A stretch of DNA of 64,000 nt from Micromonospora echinospora (GCF_014203425.1 NZ_JACHJC010000001.1:4304001-4368000), one strand, 5' to 3'. Shown: positions 1 through 8,880, numbered from the stretch's first letter. Notes: generated by a model not told the origin, from the sequence alone. Translations and numbers: made by a program.

Positions 1-382
1 CCACTGCGCCTCCGGCAAGGACCGCACCGGGCTGCTCGCCGCGCTGGTGCTGTCAGTGCTCGGCGTGGACGACGACCAGATCGCTGCGGACTTCGCGCTC
101 ACCGAGCACGCCACCGACCGCCTGGTCGCCGAGTGGCGGGACCGCAACGGCGGCGCGACGCCGGGCTGGCCCGCGTACGGGCGGGCGCCCGCCGAGGTCA
201 TCCGGCTGGTGCTGGCCGACCTGCGGGCCGCCCACGGTTCCGTGCACGGCTACGTGACCGGCCGGCTCGGTGTCGACGCGCAGACGATCGACGCGCTGCG
301 CGCCCGGCTGCTCACCGGCGACACGAAGCCGCTGCCCACCCAGGGCGCCACCGGCAGTACGCCGACGCCGGCCGCCCGCTGA
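1..382 (+). CDS. Protein tyrosine phosphatase, C-terminal fragment
   Basis: The reading frame is already open at base 2 and starts with HCASGKDRTG, the P-loop of bacterial tyrosine/dual-specificity phosphatases (Y_phosphatase3 type, HCxxGKDRTG). The Cys is the family's nucleophile and the Arg binds phosphate. About 125 residues follow, including an acidic helix (DDDQIAADFALTEHA) and the conserved C-terminal stretch in which the fourth-last helix ends near GVDAQTIDALRARLL. The gene begins upstream of the window, so its start, the N-terminal half and any operon partner cannot be seen. The likely role is dephosphorylation of phosphotyrosine or phosphoinositide-like substrates in the cytoplasm; the substrate is unknown. 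Confidence 0.88.
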   Translation, partial: HCASGKDRTGLLAALVLSVLGVDDDQIAADFALTEHATDRLVAEWRDRNGGATPGWPAYGRAPAEVIRLVLADLRAAHGSVHGYVTGRLGVDAQTIDALRARLLTGDTKPLPTQGATGSTPTPAAR

Positions 383-430
383 GCGAAAAGCAGACGACGC
401 CCGTGCCGCGGTCTGGCACGCTGCGGGATC

Positions 431-1549
431 GTGGACACGCGGTGGGAGGGCCTGCGGGCCGAGGTACGGGCGGCGATCGACGATCTGGCCTCCTCCGGCC
501 GGGAGGCCGGTGTGCAGGTGGCCGCGTACCTGGACGGCGTCGCGATCGTCTCCGAGCAGGCCGGGCTCGCCGACACCGCCACCGGCCGGCCGATGACCGC
601 CGACACGCCCGTACACGCCGTCTCCACCGGCAAGGGCCTCACCGCCACCGTGGTGCACGTGCTGGCCGAGCAGGGGCGGCTCGACTACGACCTGCCGCTC
701 GCAGCGGTGTGGCCGGAGTTCGCCCGGCACGGCAAGGACGGCATCACGCTGCGGCACGTGCTCACCCATACCGCCGGCCTGCCCGCGCTGCCCGCCGACA
801 TCACGCCGGAGGACTTCACCGACTGGACGCGCATGTGCGAGCTGCTCGCCGACGCGCGGCCGCTGTGGGCGCCCGGCGATCGGCTGGCGTACCACGCCTG
901 GACGTGGGGCTGGCTGCTCGGCGAGGTGGTCCGGCGGGTCACCGACACGCCGGTGTCGCGGGTGCTCGCCGAGGAGGTGGCCGGTCCGCTCGGCGTGGAC
1001 CGGGAGCTGTTCCTCGGCGTACCGGAGGCGGACCTGCCCCGGCTGGCCCGGCTGGAGGACGCCGGCCTGTCCGCGCTGATGACCTGGGCCGGGGCGAACC
1101 TGCCGCACTTCGACGCGGTCGCCCCACCCGCGGTACGCCCGGACACCGTCATCGGCTCCCGCCCCGACGTGCTGCGCGCCGACGTGCCGTCGGTCGGCAC
1201 GATGAGCGCCCGCGCCGTGGCCCGGATGTACGCGGCGCTGCTCGGCCCGGTCGACGGGGTGCGGCTGATCTCCGCCGAGCGGATGCGCGACGTGTCCGCC
1301 CCGGCGGTCCGCGCGCAGGAGTGGGTGTTCGGGCAGGAGAGCACGTTCGGGCTCGGGTACGCGGTCGAGGACGACGGATCGTTCGGCACCGCCGGCAGTG
1401 GCGGCAGCCTCGCGTTCGCGTACCCGGAACTGGGTTTGACTGTGGCGGCGGTGCGCAACCGGCTCGGCGCGGGCGACGGCGACCCGATGGAGCAGCTGCG
1501 GACGCTGGTGCGCGACCGCGTCGCCGAGGCGACCGGCCACCGAGACTAG
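431..1549 (+). CDS. Serine hydrolase, beta-lactamase (class C/EstB) family
   Basis: This 372-residue protein has the penicillin-binding/serine beta-lactamase fold of Pfam Beta-lactamase (PF00144). The nucleophile motif SxxK is STGK at residues 65-68, followed by the typical helix and by HVLTHTAGLP. The second motif is probably the Tyr in LAYHAWTWGWLLGEVV, and the GSGGSLAFAYP region near the end supplies the third. There is no signal peptide, so it is cytoplasmic. Members act as esterases, D-amino peptidases or promiscuous lactamases, and the substrate cannot be read from sequence. It starts at GTG 431. Its last 4 bases overlap the 3' end of the convergent lycopene cyclase gene. Confidence 0.88.
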   Translation: MDTRWEGLRAEVRAAIDDLASSGREAGVQVAAYLDGVAIVSEQAGLADTATGRPMTADTPVHAVSTGKGLTATVVHVLAEQGRLDYDLPLAAVWPEFARHGKDGITLRHVLTHTAGLPALPADITPEDFTDWTRMCELLADARPLWAPGDRLAYHAWTWGWLLGEVVRRVTDTPVSRVLAEEVAGPLGVDRELFLGVPEADLPRLARLEDAGLSALMTWAGANLPHFDAVAPPAVRPDTVIGSRPDVLRADVPSVGTMSARAVARMYAALLGPVDGVRLISAERMRDVSAPAVRAQEWVFGQESTFGLGYAVEDDGSFGTAGSGGSLAFAYPELGLTVAAVRNRLGAGDGDPMEQLRTLVRDRVAEATGHRD

Positions 1550-2730
1550 CGGCGCAGGCGGGCCCGCAGCCGGCCGGTCGCGTCGCCGAGCACCGCGCCG
1601 GTCATCGGCAGCAGCGGGCTGGACCGCATGACGGCCAGGTCCTCGACCGGGCTGGTCACGCCGTCGAGGAACCGCAGCACCCGCTCCGGCGGGTTGCGGT
1701 CGAACAGCCGCTCGAAGAACTCCACCCCGCCGACGTGTCCCCGGTCCAGCGCGCGCAGCGCCACCGCGTCCATCCACAGGTGCCGCCCCGGGTACGCGGG
1801 CGCGGGCACCGGCGGGCGGCCGGCGGCGAGCGCCCCTGCCACCTGGTCGGCCTGGCGCAGCATCGCGGAGAACGTGAACCCGGTGGACGGGCGGGTCGCC
1901 CCACCGGCGGTGCCCAGCCGCACCACCCGAGGGCTCGGGCGGGACTCGAACGGGCCGTCGGTCATCGGGATCACGCCGTCCTCGACCTCCCGCACCCGCA
2001 GCACGGACAGGTCCAGCCCGAGCAGGTCGGCGTACCCGCGCAGCGCCGCGTCGTAGCCCGCGTCGTCGAGCAGCTCCGGCCCGAACTCGGTGTACTCGAC
2101 GAGCGCGAAGCGGTCGTCGACCGGCAGCACGTACCCGAAGGAGACGCCGCGCTGCGGCTGCGGGGTGCGGAAGTCCATCAGCACCGCCCGCTGCGGGTCG
2201 AAGGTCGGCCGGTCGGCGGCCAGCCACCAGCCGCGGAAGTGCTGCAACCAGCTGGTGCGCCCCGGCCGCTTCGGCCGCCGGGGCCGCGAGTCCAGCACCC
2301 ACCCGGCCCGCACCAGGTCCCGCCCGTCCGGGTCGCGGACCGTGACCCGCTGACCGTCGTCGTGCAGCTCCCCCGCCGGGGCGCTGATCCGGACCGCGTC
2401 CAGCCGCCGCTCGGCGTCGGCAGCCCGGTCGTAGACCGGGGCGGAGCGGAGCATGGCGTACCGCAGGGGGTTGAGCGTCAGGACGCGGCGGCCGGCGGGC
2501 GTGACCACGTCGACCTGCGACCAGCTCGCGCTCAGCAGCGGGTCCAGGTCGTCGCCGGGCAGGCCCCAGAACGCCCAGGTGCGGTCCTGGCCGCGCTTGT
2601 GCACCGGGTCGACCACCGCGACCCGCAGCCCGGACACGCCGTGCCGGTCCAGCGCGGCCAGGACCAGGGACGCGGCGCCGCCGCCGCCGACCAGCGCGAG
2701 GTCGACGTCGACCGCTGAGGTTGCGTGCAC
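1546..2730 (-). CDS. crtY: Lycopene beta-cyclase family protein
   Basis: The 394-residue flavoprotein begins with a dinucleotide-binding motif (LALVGGGGAASLVLAAL) and carries features of CrtY/CrtL lycopene cyclases: the DRTWAFWG segment, PLRYAMLRS, VLPVDDRFALVEYTEF, the LGTAGGATRPSTGFTFSAMLRQAD block near residues 270-300, and a C-terminal FFERLFDRNPP...FLDG stretch. Known members cyclise the ends of lycopene to beta-ionone rings in carotenoid synthesis, at the membrane, using reduced FAD. No other carotenoid genes (crtE, crtB, crtI) lie in the window, so this copy is isolated or belongs to a scattered pathway. The start is ATG 2730, 46 bp downstream of the MFS gene on the same strand. Confidence 0.85.
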   Translation of the reverse strand: MHATSAVDVDLALVGGGGAASLVLAALDRHGVSGLRVAVVDPVHKRGQDRTWAFWGLPGDDLDPLLSASWSQVDVVTPAGRRVLTLNPLRYAMLRSAPVYDRAADAERRLDAVRISAPAGELHDDGQRVTVRDPDGRDLVRAGWVLDSRPRRPKRPGRTSWLQHFRGWWLAADRPTFDPQRAVLMDFRTPQPQRGVSFGYVLPVDDRFALVEYTEFGPELLDDAGYDAALRGYADLLGLDLSVLRVREVEDGVIPMTDGPFESRPSPRVVRLGTAGGATRPSTGFTFSAMLRQADQVAGALAAGRPPVPAPAYPGRHLWMDAVALRALDRGHVGGVEFFERLFDRNPPERVLRFLDGVTSPVEDLAVMRSSPLLPMTGAVLGDATGRLRARLRR

Positions 2731-2776
2731 CCGACCACGCTGTCACATCAGCGGGCGCGGTCACCGGCCGCCCCGC

Positions 2777-4024
2777 TCAGGCCACCGGAGCCGGCTCCTG
2801 CGGGGCCGGCTGGGCGTAGGCGGCGGCCACCGTCGCCCGGTCGAAGACCCGCCACGTCGCGGCGATCACCGCGACCGCCACCACGAAACCCACCCAGTAC
2901 GGCGCGGTGATGCCGAACCGGGCCGCCACCACGCCACCGAGCAGCGCGCCGACGCAGTTGCCGCCCGCCGCGACGAACAACGTGGTGCTGCCGACCCGGC
3001 CCATCAGCGCCGGCGGGGTGAGCCGCTGCCGCAGCGAGTTCACCACGATGTTCCACAGCGCGCTGTGCGCCCCGAACGCGAACAGCGCGAACCCGACCAC
3101 CACCGCGCTGCGGGACGCGGCGAGCGCCAGGTGCAGCCCCGCCTCGACCAGCAGACCCGTCCGCACCGTCCAGGTGGGCGTGATCGCGGCGATCAGCCGG
3201 TCCCCCACCACCGAGCCGAGCACCCCGCCCACCGCCATACAGGTGAACAACGCGCCGTAGCCGACCGAGCCGAGACCCAGCCGCTCGGTGGCGAGCAGCA
3301 CCAGCACCGCCACCGCGGCGGTGAGCGTGACGTTGAGCAGGCCGATCAGCACCGTCATGGTGCGCAGCAGCCGCTGACCCCACAGCCAGCGGAACCCCTC
3401 CGCCACCTCCGCCCGCACCGAACGCCGCTCCTGCGGCGCCGGCCCGGCACGGTACGTCCCGGCGAGCAGCCCGACCAGCACGGCGCTGAGCGCGTACGTG
3501 CCGGCGTTGAGCGCGAACGGCAGCGACGCCGCCAGCACGAACAGGAACCCGCCCACCGGTCCGGCGATCATGTTCTGCATCACCTGCGTGCCGCCGCCGA
3601 GCCAGCCGTTGGCGCGTTCCAGCAACGAGCGCGGCACCACCGCCGGCAGTACCGCCTGCGCGGCGGTACGGAACACCACCTCGCCGGTGTTCACCACGAA
3701 CAGCACCGTGTAGAGCAGCGCGATCCCGGCCCGGTCGACAAGCATCGCCACCGCGAGCGCGGCGAGCGCGGCGACGCGTACCCAGTCGATGAGCACCATC
3801 AGCCGCCGCCGGTCCACCCGGTCGGCCAGCACGCCGCCGGGCAACGCGAACAGCAGCCACGGCAGCCACGACACCGCTGCCCCGGCCGACACCACCAGCG
3901 GATCGTCGGTGATCGACGCCACGTACAGCGGCGCGGCGACAGTCGCCGTCCCACTTCCCAGCGCGGACAGCGTGCTCGCCGTCCACAGTCGGGCGAAGCG
4001 CCCGCCCAGCCGTTCCCCCGTCAC
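2777..4024 (-). CDS. MFS exporter (EntS-like MFS_3 family)
   Basis: A 415-residue protein with about 12 hydrophobic segments and the MFS_3/enterobactin-exporter layout. The loop-2/3 motif GGVLADRVDRRRLMVL (about residues 58-73) is the classical MFS signature between helices 2 and 3, and the mirrored RFGITAPYWVG lies in the second half. The central loop AGTYRAGPAPQERRSVRAEVAEGFRWLWGQ is typical of this family. It is an inner-membrane proton-driven exporter of small molecules; the substrate is unknown. The start is GTG 4024. It lies upstream of crtY on the same strand with a 46 bp gap, so the two could be cotranscribed. Confidence 0.85.
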   Translation of the reverse strand: MTGERLGGRFARLWTASTLSALGSGTATVAAPLYVASITDDPLVVSAGAAVSWLPWLLFALPGGVLADRVDRRRLMVLIDWVRVAALAALAVAMLVDRAGIALLYTVLFVVNTGEVVFRTAAQAVLPAVVPRSLLERANGWLGGGTQVMQNMIAGPVGGFLFVLAASLPFALNAGTYALSAVLVGLLAGTYRAGPAPQERRSVRAEVAEGFRWLWGQRLLRTMTVLIGLLNVTLTAAVAVLVLLATERLGLGSVGYGALFTCMAVGGVLGSVVGDRLIAAITPTWTVRTGLLVEAGLHLALAASRSAVVVGFALFAFGAHSALWNIVVNSLRQRLTPPALMGRVGSTTLFVAAGGNCVGALLGGVVAARFGITAPYWVGFVVAVAVIAATWRVFDRATVAAAYAQPAPQEPAPVA

Positions 4025-4066
4025 GGCGAGGCAAATTACCAGCGACGACGTTCCCCGCCGACCGGT

Positions 4067-5221
4067 TTATGCGCGGCGGGAGTTGAGGCGGGCCGCCTGC
4101 CGGTTCAGGTGGTCGCGTTCGGCCAGGCTGGCCGCACGGCGGGCCGCCTCCGCGTACAGCGCGGCCGCCCGGTCCGGGTCGCCGTCGCGTTCGTGCAGGT
4201 AGGCGGCCACCGCCGCGTACCGGGGCAGCGTGTCGTCCAGTACCGCGAGCGCCGCCAGCCCGGCGCGCGGGCCGTCCGCCTCGCCGACCCCGACCGCCCG
4301 GTTGAGGCGGGCGATCGGGTTGCCGGTCAGGCGGACCAGTTCGTCGTACCACTCGACGATCTGCACCCAGTCGGTCTCGGCCGCGGTGGGCGCGTCCGCG
4401 TGCAGAGCCGCGATCGCGGCCTGGGCCTGGAACTCGCCGAGCCGGTCGCGGGACAGCGCGGTCTGCAGGATGCCCACGCCCTCGGCGATCAGCGTGGTGT
4501 CCCACCGGCTGCGGTCCTGCTCGGCCAGCGGTACCAGGCTGCCGTCCGGCGCGGTCCGGCCGGCGCGGCGGGCATGGTGCAGCAGCATGAGCGCGAGCAG
4601 CCCGGCCACCTCGGGGTGATCGATGGCGGCGGCGAGCTGCCGGGTGAGCCGGATCGCCTCGGCGGCCAGGTCCACGTCGCCGGAGTAGCCCTCGTTGAAC
4701 ACCAGGTACAGCACGCGCAGCACGGTGGCGACGTCACCGGGCTGGTCGAAGCGGACCCCGGAGACGGTGCGCTTGGCCCGGCTGATCCGCTGCGCCATGG
4801 TGGCCTCCGGCACCAGGTACGCCTGCGCGATCTGCCGGGTGGTGAGCCCGCCGACGGCGCGCAGCGTCAACGCGACAGCGGACGACGGGCTCAGCGACGG
4901 ATGCGCGCAGAGGAAGTAGAGCCGCAGCGTGTCGTCCACGGCGGACACCGGGCCGGGCGGCGGCTCCTCGTCGACGAGGTCCTCGCGCCGGCGCCGGGCG
5001 GCGTCGGCGCGGACCACGTCCAGGAAGCGCCGCCAGGCCACGGTGACCAGCCAGCCCAACGAATCGCGGGGCAGGTCGGCCGGCCAGGCGCGCAGCGCCT
5101 CGACCAGTGCGTCCTGCACCGCGTCCTCGGCCGCCGCGAAGTCTGCTCCGCGGCGGACGAGGACACCGAGCACGCCCGGGATGAGGCTGCGGAGCGCGAC
5201 CTCGTCCATCGGACGGGTCAC
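4067..5221 (-). CDS. ECF42-type RNA polymerase sigma factor
   Basis: A 384-residue sigma-70 family factor of the long ECF type. Region 2 is in the N-terminal half (ADFAAAEDAVQDALVEALRAWP, then LGWLVTVAWRRFLDVVRADAARRR) and region 4 at about residues 130-170 (FLCAHPSLSPSSAVALTLRAVGGLTTRQIAQAYLVPEATMAQRISRAKRTV). A helical extension of about 200 residues follows, with TPR-like features (RLTGNPIARLNRAVGVGEADGPRAGLAAL). This architecture and the adjacent DGPF protein define group ECF42. I chose GTG 5221 because it forms a GTGA overlap with the stop of the upstream YCII gene, which implies translational coupling; ATG 5209 is the alternative. There is no anti-sigma gene nearby, as expected for this group. 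Confidence 0.9.
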   Translation of the reverse strand: MTRPMDEVALRSLIPGVLGVLVRRGADFAAAEDAVQDALVEALRAWPADLPRDSLGWLVTVAWRRFLDVVRADAARRRREDLVDEEPPPGPVSAVDDTLRLYFLCAHPSLSPSSAVALTLRAVGGLTTRQIAQAYLVPEATMAQRISRAKRTVSGVRFDQPGDVATVLRVLYLVFNEGYSGDVDLAAEAIRLTRQLAAAIDHPEVAGLLALMLLHHARRAGRTAPDGSLVPLAEQDRSRWDTTLIAEGVGILQTALSRDRLGEFQAQAAIAALHADAPTAAETDWVQIVEWYDELVRLTGNPIARLNRAVGVGEADGPRAGLAALAVLDDTLPRYAAVAAYLHERDGDPDRAAALYAEAARRAASLAERDHLNRQAARLNSRRA

Positions 5222-5625
5222 TCCGTGATGGTGGGCGGCCCGGTCAGGAACGGGCGCAGCTCCAGCCACTCGTGGATCGGCTTGCCGCCCTGCCCGGGCG
5301 CGGCCGACAGCTCCCCGGCCAGTTCGACGGCCCGCTCGTAGCTGTCCACGTCGATCACCATCCAGCCGGCGATGAGGTCCTTCGTCTCGGCGAACGGGCC
5401 GTCGGTGACCGGCGGGCGTCCCTCGCCGTCGTAGCGGACGAACGTGCCCTCCGGGGCGAGCGCCTGGCCGTCGACGTACTCGCCGCTCTCCTGGAGCCGG
5501 GCCGCGAACTCCTGCATGTACCGCACGTGCGCGGTGATCTCCTCCGGCGTCCACTTGTCGATCATCGGCATGTCGGTGACCGGGGTCGGGCCGCCGCGGT
5601 AGTGCTTCAGGAGCAGGTACTTCAT
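5218..5625 (-). CDS. YCII-related DGPF-domain protein
   Basis: A 135-residue cytoplasmic protein of the YCII/DGPF family. The motif TDGPFAETKDLIAGWMVIDVDSYERAVELA is characteristic and gives the family its name. The start at ATG 5625 is preceded by a good ribosome-binding site (GAGGAGA), and an upstream in-frame ATG lacks one. The protein is the usual genetic partner of ECF42 sigma factors and its stop overlaps the sigma start. Its biochemical role is not established. The promoter upstream matches the ECF42 consensus as I recall it, which would make this operon self-regulated. Confidence 0.9.
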   Translation of the reverse strand: MKYLLLKHYRGGPTPVTDMPMIDKWTPEEITAHVRYMQEFAARLQESGEYVDGQALAPEGTFVRYDGEGRPPVTDGPFAETKDLIAGWMVIDVDSYERAVELAGELSAAPGQGGKPIHEWLELRPFLTGPPTITE

Positions 5626-5676
5626 GTGTGTCTCCTCGTGGAGGGTGCGACCCATTCTGGCCGCGTTCACTCCGGG

Positions 5677-5703
5677 GACGAAGCCGCCCGTCCGTTCTCG
5701 ACA
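5677..5703 (-). promoter_or_regulatory. Candidate ECF42-dependent promoter
   Basis: On the minus strand TGTCGA (5703-5698) is followed after 17 bases by CGTC (5680-5677), 52 bp ahead of the DGPF start codon. This fits the promoter reported for ECF42 factors (TGTCGA at -35 and CG[A/T]C at -10), which I cite from memory. The placement suggests positive autoregulation of the DGPF-sigma operon. Confidence 0.55.
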
Positions 5704-5804
5704 TCGGTGGCGCAGGAATTTCCGGTGTCACATCGCGTAGTGCGTCCTAGGAGGCTAGTTCTGAGGGCCGGGCCGCCTGCCCCCGTCGCGGCGGCCCGGC
5801 CCCG

Positions 5805-6218
5805 TCACCCGGCGGCGCGGCGCAGGCCGGTGATGAGCACCGTGCCCGCGACCAGGTGAAACGCCACCAGCGTCAGCGTCGCCGCCCGGCCCACTCCCCC
5901 GCCCAGCGGCCCGAGCAGGGACACCAGCAGCACCAGCGCTGCGACAGCCGTCCAGACGGTCCGGGCGCGGGCGGTGAGCCGTTCCAGCAGGGCCAGCAGC
6001 GCCCAGCCGGCCAGCCCGGCGAGCAACGTGCTCACCGCCACCGCCACCGGCGTGACCCGCTGCACGTCGGAACCGGTGCGCGCGGTCAGCTCCACCCCGG
6101 CCAGCGGCACCGCGATCACCCAGCCCAGCAGCGTGGCCACGGTGGCGGCGAGCACCGTCAGCAGCCGCACCCGGCGGCGAGTCGGGCGGGTGACGGCGGT
6201 CGGAATCGTGGTTTCCAT
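5805..6218 (-). CDS. DUF6069-like four-helix membrane protein
   Basis: A 137-residue integral membrane protein with four predicted helices: LLTVLAATVATLLGWVIAVPLAGV, VTPVAVAVSTLLAGLAGWALLALLE, WTAVAALVLLVSLLGPLG and AATLTLVAFHLVAGTVLITGL. The N-terminus is basic (TRPTRRRVR), consistent with a cytoplasmic start. Length and layout resemble the DUF6069 family of actinobacteria, which has no known function. It is divergent from the histidine kinase gene at 6388, with about 170 bp between them, and may be one of that system's targets, though nothing in the sequence proves it. Confidence 0.75.
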   Translation of the reverse strand: METTIPTAVTRPTRRRVRLLTVLAATVATLLGWVIAVPLAGVELTARTGSDVQRVTPVAVAVSTLLAGLAGWALLALLERLTARARTVWTAVAALVLLVSLLGPLGGGVGRAATLTLVAFHLVAGTVLITGLRRAAG

Positions 6219-6387
6219 CGGTGGCTCCTCGACATCGGGACGACTGCCGCAGACGCTAGGTCCGGCGGGCTGTCGCGCGGATCGCGCCGCGGAGCGGTTT
6301 CCGGCTCCGTCGCCGGACCGATCACCGGCCCGGATCTCCGTCTGGCGACCGATGAGAAGCGGTGAGCCCGCGGCCTAGCATCCGGAC

Positions 6388-7491
6388 ATGAGGTGCGCGT
6401 CCCGGTCCCGGTTCCTGCTGCTGCTCGACGGCGGCATCGCCACCGTGAGCCTCGCCGTGTGCCTGCTCGCGCTGCTGGCCTCCGACGCCGGCCCGGACAC
6501 GAGCGGCGCGACAGCCGTCGCGGTCGGCCTCGCCGTCGCGCAGGCCAGCTGTCTGCTGTGGATCAGGCGCCACCCGGGGTACGCCCTCACCGTCGCCGCG
6601 CTGGCCGGCGTCGGCCTGGAGGCGCTCTGCCCGCAGCTCGGCTGGCTCGGCCTGGTCGCGGTGCCGATGGCGTACGTGGCCCGGCTGCGCCCGCCCCGGT
6701 ACTCGCTCGTCGCGCTCGGGCTGCTGCTGGCACCCACCCCGTGGAAGCTGGTCACCGGCGGCTGGCGGGACCTGCTGCTGGCGGTGATCGCGCTGGACCT
6801 GGCCTGGGCGCTCGGCGAGTTGCAGCGGGCTCAGGCGCAACGGCGCTGCGCATGGGAACGGCAGGTGCTGGCGGCCGAGCGGGAACGCATCTCCCGGGAG
6901 CTGCACGACGTGGTGGCGCACCACGTCGCGGTCATCGCGGTGCAGGCAGCCGCCGCCGAGGACGTGTTCGACGAGCAGCCGGAGCAGGCCCGGGCCGCGC
7001 TCGGCGCGATCGACGCGGCGGCCCGTTCGGCGCTCACCGAACTGCGGGCCATGCTGCACGCGCTCGCCCTCGACGACGGGTCCGAACCGGACGGACCACA
7101 GCCCGGGCTGGCGCAGCTCGACGCGCTCGCCGACGCGGTACGGGCGGTGGGCCTGCGGGTGACGCTGCGGCGCGACGGCGACGGCGAGGCGCTGCCCGGC
7201 GGGGTGCAGCTGTCGGCGTACCGGATCGTGCAGGAGTCGCTGACCAACGCGCTGCGCCACGGGCACGCCACACGCGCCGACGTGGACGTCCACTACCGCG
7301 ACGGGGTGCTGCGGCTGGAGGTCGTCAACGACGGCCCGGCGCCCGCCCGCCGCCCCGGTACGGCCGTCGGGCGCGGCATCGTCGGCATGCGGGAGCGGGC
7401 CCGGCTGCTCGGCGGCACGCTCGACGCCGGCCCGCTGCCGGCCGGCGGGTTCCGGGTCCACGCCCGACTGCCGGTGGAGGCGGCCCGATGA
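6388..7491 (+). CDS. NarL-type sensor histidine kinase
   Basis: A 367-residue membrane kinase. Four or five hydrophobic segments fill residues 10-150. A HisKA_3 dimerisation domain follows with the phospho-acceptor His at about residue 173 in RISRELHDVVAHHVAVIAVQ, then a HATPase_c domain containing the N-box (VQESLTNALRHGHA), VVNDGP in place of the usual DNG, and GRGIVGMRERARLLGG. It lacks a recognisable extracellular sensor domain, so it probably senses a membrane-associated signal. The stop codon overlaps the ATG of the response regulator (ATGA), so the pair is translationally coupled. Confidence 0.93.
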   Translation: MRCASRSRFLLLLDGGIATVSLAVCLLALLASDAGPDTSGATAVAVGLAVAQASCLLWIRRHPGYALTVAALAGVGLEALCPQLGWLGLVAVPMAYVARLRPPRYSLVALGLLLAPTPWKLVTGGWRDLLLAVIALDLAWALGELQRAQAQRRCAWERQVLAAERERISRELHDVVAHHVAVIAVQAAAAEDVFDEQPEQARAALGAIDAAARSALTELRAMLHALALDDGSEPDGPQPGLAQLDALADAVRAVGLRVTLRRDGDGEALPGGVQLSAYRIVQESLTNALRHGHATRADVDVHYRDGVLRLEVVNDGPAPARRPGTAVGRGIVGMRERARLLGGTLDAGPLPAGGFRVHARLPVEAAR

Positions 7492-8156
7492 CGGTACGGG
7501 TGGTGGTCGCCGACGACCAGGAGCTGATCCGCGCCGGGCTGCGCACAGTCCTCGACGCGCGCCCCGACCTGAGCGTGGTCGGCGAGGCCGCCGACGGCGT
7601 CGAGGCGGTGGCGGTGGCGACCCGTACGAGGCCGGACGTGGTGCTGATGGACGTGCGGATGCCCCGGCGCGACGGCATCGCCGCCACCCGGGACCTGGTG
7701 GCCGCCGGCAACCCGGCCCGGGTGGTCATGCTCACCACGTTCGACCTGGACGAGCACGTCTACGCCGCGTTGCGCGCCGGGGCGAGCGCGTTCCTGCTCA
7801 AGGACACCCGTCCGGCCGACCTCGCCGAGGCGGTACGGGTGGTGGCCCGGGGCGAGGCGCTGCTCGCACCCACTGTGACCCGGCGGCTGCTGGACCGGTA
7901 CGCCGACCGGCTGCCCGCGCCCGCGCCCACCGGCGACGTACTCGCCGCGCTGACCGCCCGCGAGCGGGAGGTGCTGACACTCACCGCGCGGGCACTGTCC
8001 AATGCGGAGATCGCTGCCCGGCTGCACCTGAGCACCGCCACCGTGAAGACGCACGTCTCGGCGATCCTCACCAAGCTCGGCCTGCGTGACCGGATCCAGG
8101 CGGTGGTGCTCGCGTACGACACCGGGCTGGTCCGGCCGGAACCGCCGGCCCGGTAG
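7488..8156 (+). CDS. NarL/LuxR-family response regulator
   Basis: A 222-residue regulator. The receiver domain (residues 1-120) has the acidic pocket (VVADDQE), phospho-acceptor Asp55 in VVLMDVRMP, the switch Thr in VVMLTTF and the Lys of FLLKDTRPADL. A LuxR-type helix-turn-helix occupies residues 150-210 (LTAREREVLTLTARALSNAEIAARLHLSTATVKTHVSAILTKLGLRDR). It is the cognate partner of the kinase encoded immediately upstream, whose stop it overlaps. Its target genes are unknown. Confidence 0.95.
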   Translation: MTVRVVVADDQELIRAGLRTVLDARPDLSVVGEAADGVEAVAVATRTRPDVVLMDVRMPRRDGIAATRDLVAAGNPARVVMLTTFDLDEHVYAALRAGASAFLLKDTRPADLAEAVRVVARGEALLAPTVTRRLLDRYADRLPAPAPTGDVLAALTAREREVLTLTARALSNAEIAARLHLSTATVKTHVSAILTKLGLRDRIQAVVLAYDTGLVRPEPPAR

Positions 8157-8397
8157 GCGCGAAACGGACAGCGGACCCAGACGCGTCGAACCGGGACGGC
8201 ACGCCGTCCGGCCTGGCCCGGCATGTCCACCCTCTGGTGGCGGCAGGGAGCACACCGGACGGCAACGAAGATTTCTCAATTACCCCCAGTGACCGCCGCA
8301 ACCCTCCTAGTGTTGGCCACACCGGTGCTCGTCACGGAGTTGGCCACCCGAACGACGTCCCACGCCTACAGCGGACGAAAAGTGAGGGAAGACGCGG

Positions 8398-8880
8398 ATG
8401 AAGGCACAGTCATTTCTCGGATCGGCGGCGTTCGGCGTGGGCCTCGGCGCACTGCTGCTCCCGGCCGCCGCGCTGGCGGACACCAGAGTCTCACCCGCCA
8501 CCACCCCGGTCGGCGGCACCGTCGTGCTGACCACCACGTGCAACCCGAACGCCGGTGACGCGATCTTCCGGGTCACCGGCCCGGACCGGGACCAGAACGT
8601 CCGGTCCACCACGGCCGCCGCGGGCGGTGGCCTGAGCGCCGAACTGTTCACCGCCGGGTTCACGCTCGGCACGTACACGGTCGCCACCACCTGCGGCGAC
8701 GGCAGCGACGGTGGCAGCGCCACGTTCACCGTCACCCCGATCGGCGGCGCGCAGGCCGGCGGCGGCGGACGCGACGGCGACACCGGGGTGCTGGTCGCCG
8801 GCGGCGTGCTGGCCGCCGGGGCGCTCGCCGGCGGCGCGTACGCGGTCATCCGCCGGCGCCGGGCGGGCGCCGTCGCCTGA
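8398..8880 (+). CDS. Secreted protein with C-terminal membrane anchor
   Basis: A 160-residue exported protein. Residues 1-27 form a Sec signal peptide ending AAALADT. The body is a small beta-rich domain with two Cys (TTCNPN and TTCGDG) that probably form a disulfide. A Gly-rich hinge leads to a C-terminal helix (VLVAGGVLAAGALAGGAYAV) and a positively charged tail IRRRRAGAVA. The end looks like a cell-wall sorting signal, but there is no LPxTG or LAxTG motif; only DGDTG precedes the helix. The sortase gene follows directly. I do not recognise a named family. Its ATG follows a GAGGGA ribosome-binding site. Confidence 0.75.
   Translation: MKAQSFLGSAAFGVGLGALLLPAAALADTRVSPATTPVGGTVVLTTTCNPNAGDAIFRVTGPDRDQNVRSTTAAAGGGLSAELFTAGFTLGTYTVATTCGDGSDGGSATFTVTPIGGAQAGGGGRDGDTGVLVAGGVLAAGALAGGAYAVIRRRRAGAVA

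Noticed and set aside
53..2764. A 903-codon open frame on the minus strand
   Set aside because: It runs antisense and out of frame over the serine hydrolase and lycopene cyclase. Its composition is Arg/Ala/Gly-rich, a normal artefact of very high GC.
2453..5341. A 962-codon open frame on the plus strand
   Set aside because: It is antisense to the cyclase, MFS and sigma factor genes, which have clear family motifs; its own product is Arg/His/Gln-rich and without domains.
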